Assembly: GCA_003231035.1 (NCBI GenBank) | Contig: QIHU01000388.1 | Span: 1-8,958 of the forward strand | Source of the DNA: Acidobacteriota bacterium | GTDB lineage: Bacteria; Acidobacteriota; Thermoanaerobaculia; Multivoradales; SZUA-115 | Length of the DNA: 8,958 bases | Reading direction: 5' to 3' | In this document: in pieces, positions 6,831 through 8,958 of the stretch | Layout: each line of letters starts with the position of its first letter | Numbering within the stretch: the first letter of the stretch is position 1 | Position numbers and translations under genes: made by a program | Notes under the pieces: model-generated | Seen by the model: only the letters and a program-made list of their open reading frames with translations | Database searches by the model: none | Told to the model about the DNA's origin: nothing

Positions 6831-8048
6831 TTAGAAGTTCGAGTTGCCCATCGAACTGAACAGGGGAAGGTAGATCGAGAGGAGAATCATGGCGACGATC
6901 AATCCCAAGAAGACCATCAGCAGAGGTTCGAGCAGCGACAGGACTCGACCCAGTTGGGTTTCCACCTGTTCGTCGAAAAAGTCAGAGACGTTGGTCAACA
7001 TCTCGTCCAAGGCACCGGTTTCCTCGCCCACCTTCACCAGGTTGATCGCCAGCGGGTAGAAAACCCCGCTGTCTTCGAGCGCCTGATAGAACGGCTGCCC
7101 TTCGCGAACCTGTTGGATCCTCGGAACCAAGCGGCTGCGCACGAAGGCATTGCTGATCGCTTCGGTGGCGATCTCAAAGGCTGAAACCAGCGGGATGCCG
7201 CCGGTCAGCAAGGTCCCCAAGGAACGGGAGAACTCCGACAGTGAGAAGCGGTGCAAAATCGACCCCACCAGGGGAATGCGCAATTTCAGTCGATCCAGAG
7301 TCAGCCTACCCAGGGTGGTACGACTCCAGCGCCGAAAGAAGAAAACTACAGCGACTACCGACAACACCACCCATACGATGTTCTCGACCAAGAAGGAGGA
7401 CATACCCAGAATCATGCGCGTCGGTAACGGTAGCTCAACATCCAGGGTGAGGAAGAATTCCTCGAACTTGGGGATCACGAACAGCGCCAAGACCCCGACC
7501 ATGGACATCGAGAGGACGACGAGGACGATCGGATAGACCAACGCGGAGGTAATCCGTTTGCGCGCCTGGCCCACCAACTTGAGATAGCGCACAAAGCGGC
7601 GCAGCACATTCTCCAGATCGCCGCTGCGCTCGCCAGCCTTGAGTGAGGCGGGGTAGAGGCGAGGGAACATCTCGCTGTAGCGGCTAAAGGCATCCGACAT
7701 CTCTTCGCCGGAACGCACCCGATCGCGAATGTCGGTCAGGACGTCTCGAATCGGCCCCTCTTTCATCCGCTCGAGCATCAGATCGAGTGACTGCAACAGC
7801 GGCAGACCCGCCTTGAGCAGCGAAGCCAGCTCTTGGTTGAAGATCATGAACGCTTCTTGGGAGATTGGTTTCGGGCGTCGGCGGAAATTCGGCATGGAGA
7901 ACGAAAAACCGCTAGCCTTGGCCTCGAAGAGATGGAGGCCCCGCCGTTCCAGGTCGCGGCGCAAGGCTCGTTCATCACTGGCGCGGTGCACCTCTTGAAT
8001 CACCCTCCCGTCGGGAGTGCCGAGCCGACAAGTGAACTGGGTCGCCAT
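6831..8048 (-). CDS. gspF: T2SS/T4P inner-membrane platform protein GspF/PilC
   Basis: 405 residues, the normal family length. This polytopic inner-membrane protein couples the assembly ATPase to pseudopilus subunit insertion. The N-terminal 60 residues form the cytoplasmic lead-in seen in many GspF/PilC proteins (FTCRLGTPDGRVIQ). Two homologous T2SSF domains follow, at about 66-190 and 268-390, each with the hallmark segment: LKAGERSGDLENVL at 136-149 and VKVGEETGALDEML at 338-351. Likely membrane helices are 169-192, 218-238 and 373-396. ATG at 8048 is supported by a GGGAGGGG Shine-Dalgarno sequence at 8056-8063, 7 nt upstream and inside the 3' end of the preceding gene. In this cluster F precedes E and is separated from it by an unusually long gap. 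Nothing is truncated and all key segments are present. Confidence 0.97.
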   Translation of the reverse strand: MATQFTCRLGTPDGRVIQEVHRASDERALRRDLERRGLHLFEAKASGFSFSMPNFRRRPKPISQEAFMIFNQELASLLKAGLPLLQSLDLMLERMKEGPIRDVLTDIRDRVRSGEEMSDAFSRYSEMFPRLYPASLKAGERSGDLENVLRRFVRYLKLVGQARKRITSALVYPIVLVVLSMSMVGVLALFVIPKFEEFFLTLDVELPLPTRMILGMSSFLVENIVWVVLSVVAVVFFFRRWSRTTLGRLTLDRLKLRIPLVGSILHRFSLSEFSRSLGTLLTGGIPLVSAFEIATEAISNAFVRSRLVPRIQQVREGQPFYQALEDSGVFYPLAINLVKVGEETGALDEMLTNVSDFFDEQVETQLGRVLSLLEPLLMVFLGLIVAMILLSIYLPLFSSMGNSNF

Positions 8049-8050
8049 CC

Positions 8051-8803
8051 TCAGTCCCCTCCCGCGAGCCGCGACGGATTGGGGGTCAGGACCACCATGA
8101 GAGCCGAGGAGCTGGCTTCGTCATTGGTCAGCGCCAGGGCATAGGGTTGGTTGAGCTGGAGCAAAAGGGTGGCCTGAAAGAGCTGCTTGCGTGCGGTGTC
8201 GTCACTCTTGCCGTTGGCGCGGCGAGCGATGCGAAACTCGTGCAAGCGAACGGTGCGACCCTCGCGAATGGTACCGAGCCGAAAGCTGACACCGAAGCCC
8301 CCGCCCATCTCGTAGACCACTTCATCCCCCTCGCCGGGGTTCACTTCGGTGCGCGCCAAGACACGGTAAGTGCTGTAGGGCAAGAGGTTGCGGAAGAAGT
8401 GCGCCAGGTGCTCAGGGAGAGCTTCCCCCTGTACCGCCGGTGAGAAGGCGACCCGTTGCGCTTGCACCACCAGCACCTCGAGTTCGAGGTTGCGCGGCGG
8501 ATGGTCGAAACGCCGCAAGACCGGAATGATCCGCGTCAAGGAGGCGAGACTGTCGCGCACCACCAGGGTATTGGCCGCCGGCCGCAGCTCCACCGTACCG
8601 CGCGAAGAGAGCAGCCGGTGGACCAACGGTAGCCCTTCCGCCGCCTTCTGATGTTCAAACTTGTAGATGTAGAACGAAAAAGCCTCGTTCGCCCTCTTCG
8701 AGTCGGCTTCGGCACGCCTCGGAACGCCAAAGGGCGACTGGGCTGACACCGGCAACGGTGCCAGCAGAGCCGATGTGAGGATCACGGCCAGGATGCGCAT
8801 CAT
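8051..8803 (-). CDS. Exported mini-secretin-like protein (secretin N1-like domain, no evident gate)
   Basis: 250 residues. Residues 1-21 look like a Sec signal peptide with a VSA|QS cleavage site, so the mature protein should be periplasmic or outer-membrane associated. Residues about 44-101 fit the N1/NolW secretin fold: a hydrophobic strand, a helix ending in HRLLSSRG, then ANTLVVRDS, a second helix and RFDHPPR. The following strand LELEVLVVQAQRV parallels the start of a secretin core, and the C-terminal SALMVVLTPNP parallels the terminal secretin strand. Only about 150 residues lie between, and the VPxP-type gate motif of the full secretin in this cluster is absent, so it probably cannot form a normal gated pore. 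The start is MM at 8803/8800, with only a weak AGGCAGG-like site upstream. The stop lies 2 nt before gspF, so the two should be co-translated. It might be a secretin accessory, pilotin-like or periplasmic ring protein; the function is not established. Confidence 0.72.
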   Translation of the reverse strand: MMRILAVILTSALLAPLPVSAQSPFGVPRRAEADSKRANEAFSFYIYKFEHQKAAEGLPLVHRLLSSRGTVELRPAANTLVVRDSLASLTRIIPVLRRFDHPPRNLELEVLVVQAQRVAFSPAVQGEALPEHLAHFFRNLLPYSTYRVLARTEVNPGEGDEVVYEMGGGFGVSFRLGTIREGRTVRLHEFRIARRANGKSDDTARKQLFQATLLLQLNQPYALALTNDEASSSALMVVLTPNPSRLAGGD

Positions 8804-8827
8804 GATCAGATGCCTGCCTAGCAGTGG

Positions 8828-8862
8828 CGACCGGCCAGCGGTCGAGATTGGCCCAGCGGGCC
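8828..8862 (-). promoter_or_regulatory. Intergenic inverted repeats (two short GC-rich hairpins)
   Basis: The 81-nt gap at 8804-8884 holds two perfect short inverted repeats. One is a 6-bp stem CGACCG/CGGTCG around a 5-nt loop (8828-8844). The other is a 5-bp stem GGCCC/GGGCC around a 3-nt loop (8850-8862), which competes with an overlapping GCCC/GGGC stem (8860-8870). No T-run follows on the minus strand, so this is not a convincing intrinsic terminator. It could be a weak attenuator, an mRNA-processing site, or chance in GC-rich DNA. I see no convincing -35/-10 pair. Confidence 0.25.
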
Positions 8863-8884
8863 CCGCGGGCGGATGGACGAGAAA

Positions 8885-8958
8885 CTAAACATCGAGACTC
8901 GGGCTCACCACCATGGTGAGCGCCATCTCTTTGCCGGGCATCTGATAGACGCGCGAGT
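8885..8958 (-). CDS. C-terminal end of an unidentified gene (partial)
   Basis: The open frame enters from the right edge and ends at a TAG at 8887-8885, leaving 23 visible residues that finish with MALTMVVSPSLDV. I do not recognise the family from so short a tail. The hydrophobic strand followed by Ser/Pro resembles the end of the next gene (SALMVVLTPNP) and the beta-strand/TP motif that closes secretin domains, so it may be a related beta-rich exported protein; this is inference only. It lies on the same strand as the cluster, 81 nt ahead of the mini-secretin gene, and may belong to the same operon. The other two frames of this stretch also stay open for part of the way, so the assignment rests on the tail resemblance and the strand. 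Confidence 0.45.
   Translation of the reverse strand, partial: SRVYQMPGKEMALTMVVSPSLDV

Noticed and set aside
8804..8884. Intrinsic terminator between the partial gene and the mini-secretin
   Set aside because: Short GC hairpins exist, but no run of T follows on the minus strand and stems are only 4-6 bp, so they are reported only as weak inverted repeats.

Overview
The window is one minus-strand gene cluster for a type II secretion / type IV pilus-like envelope machine. Read 5'->3' on the minus strand (high to low coordinates), it holds: the last 23 codons of an unidentified gene; a small exported protein resembling a cut-down secretin; the inner-membrane platform protein GspF/PilC; the GspE/PilB assembly ATPase; a PilM-like actin-fold protein; PilN; PilO; a PilP/GspC-like clamp protein with a ten-proline run; and a large TPR-containing secretin (GspD/PilQ type) that runs off the left edge. 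There are no RNA genes, mobile elements or CRISPR arrays. All long plus-strand open frames are antisense shadows.

The DNA is GC-rich and densely coded. From the mini-secretin to the secretin, most junctions are 2-4 nt gaps or ATGA overlaps, which points to one operon with translational coupling. The two exceptions are an 81-nt gap after the leading partial gene and a 118-nt gap between gspF and gspE.

Mechanistically (family knowledge), GspE is the cytoplasmic hexameric ATPase. GspF is the membrane platform it acts on. PilM, PilN and PilO form the cytoplasm-to-periplasm alignment complex that ordinary T2SS make as GspL/GspM. The PilP/GspC-like protein would bridge that complex to the N-domains of the outer-membrane secretin. 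No pseudopilin or prepilin peptidase gene lies in the window, so they must be beyond its ends or elsewhere.

The split PilM/N/O layout, the secretin with N-terminal TPRs after a Cys-Leu-Ser-Tyr start, and the NLAxxxFxNxRPV opening of PilN resemble T2SS/T4P-hybrid clusters of Acidobacteriota and deltaproteobacterial lineages (Geobacter, Myxococcota). I lean towards an Acidobacteriota-like diderm, but this is inference from general resemblance and not proven by the sequence.

Nothing here is clearly a new system. The points most worth a second look are the mini-secretin (and a possibly related gene just upstream), the long acidic C-terminal extension of the secretin leading into an unseen further domain, the degenerate nucleotide site of the PilM homologue, and the proline-rich translocation-stalling tract in the PilP/GspC-like protein.
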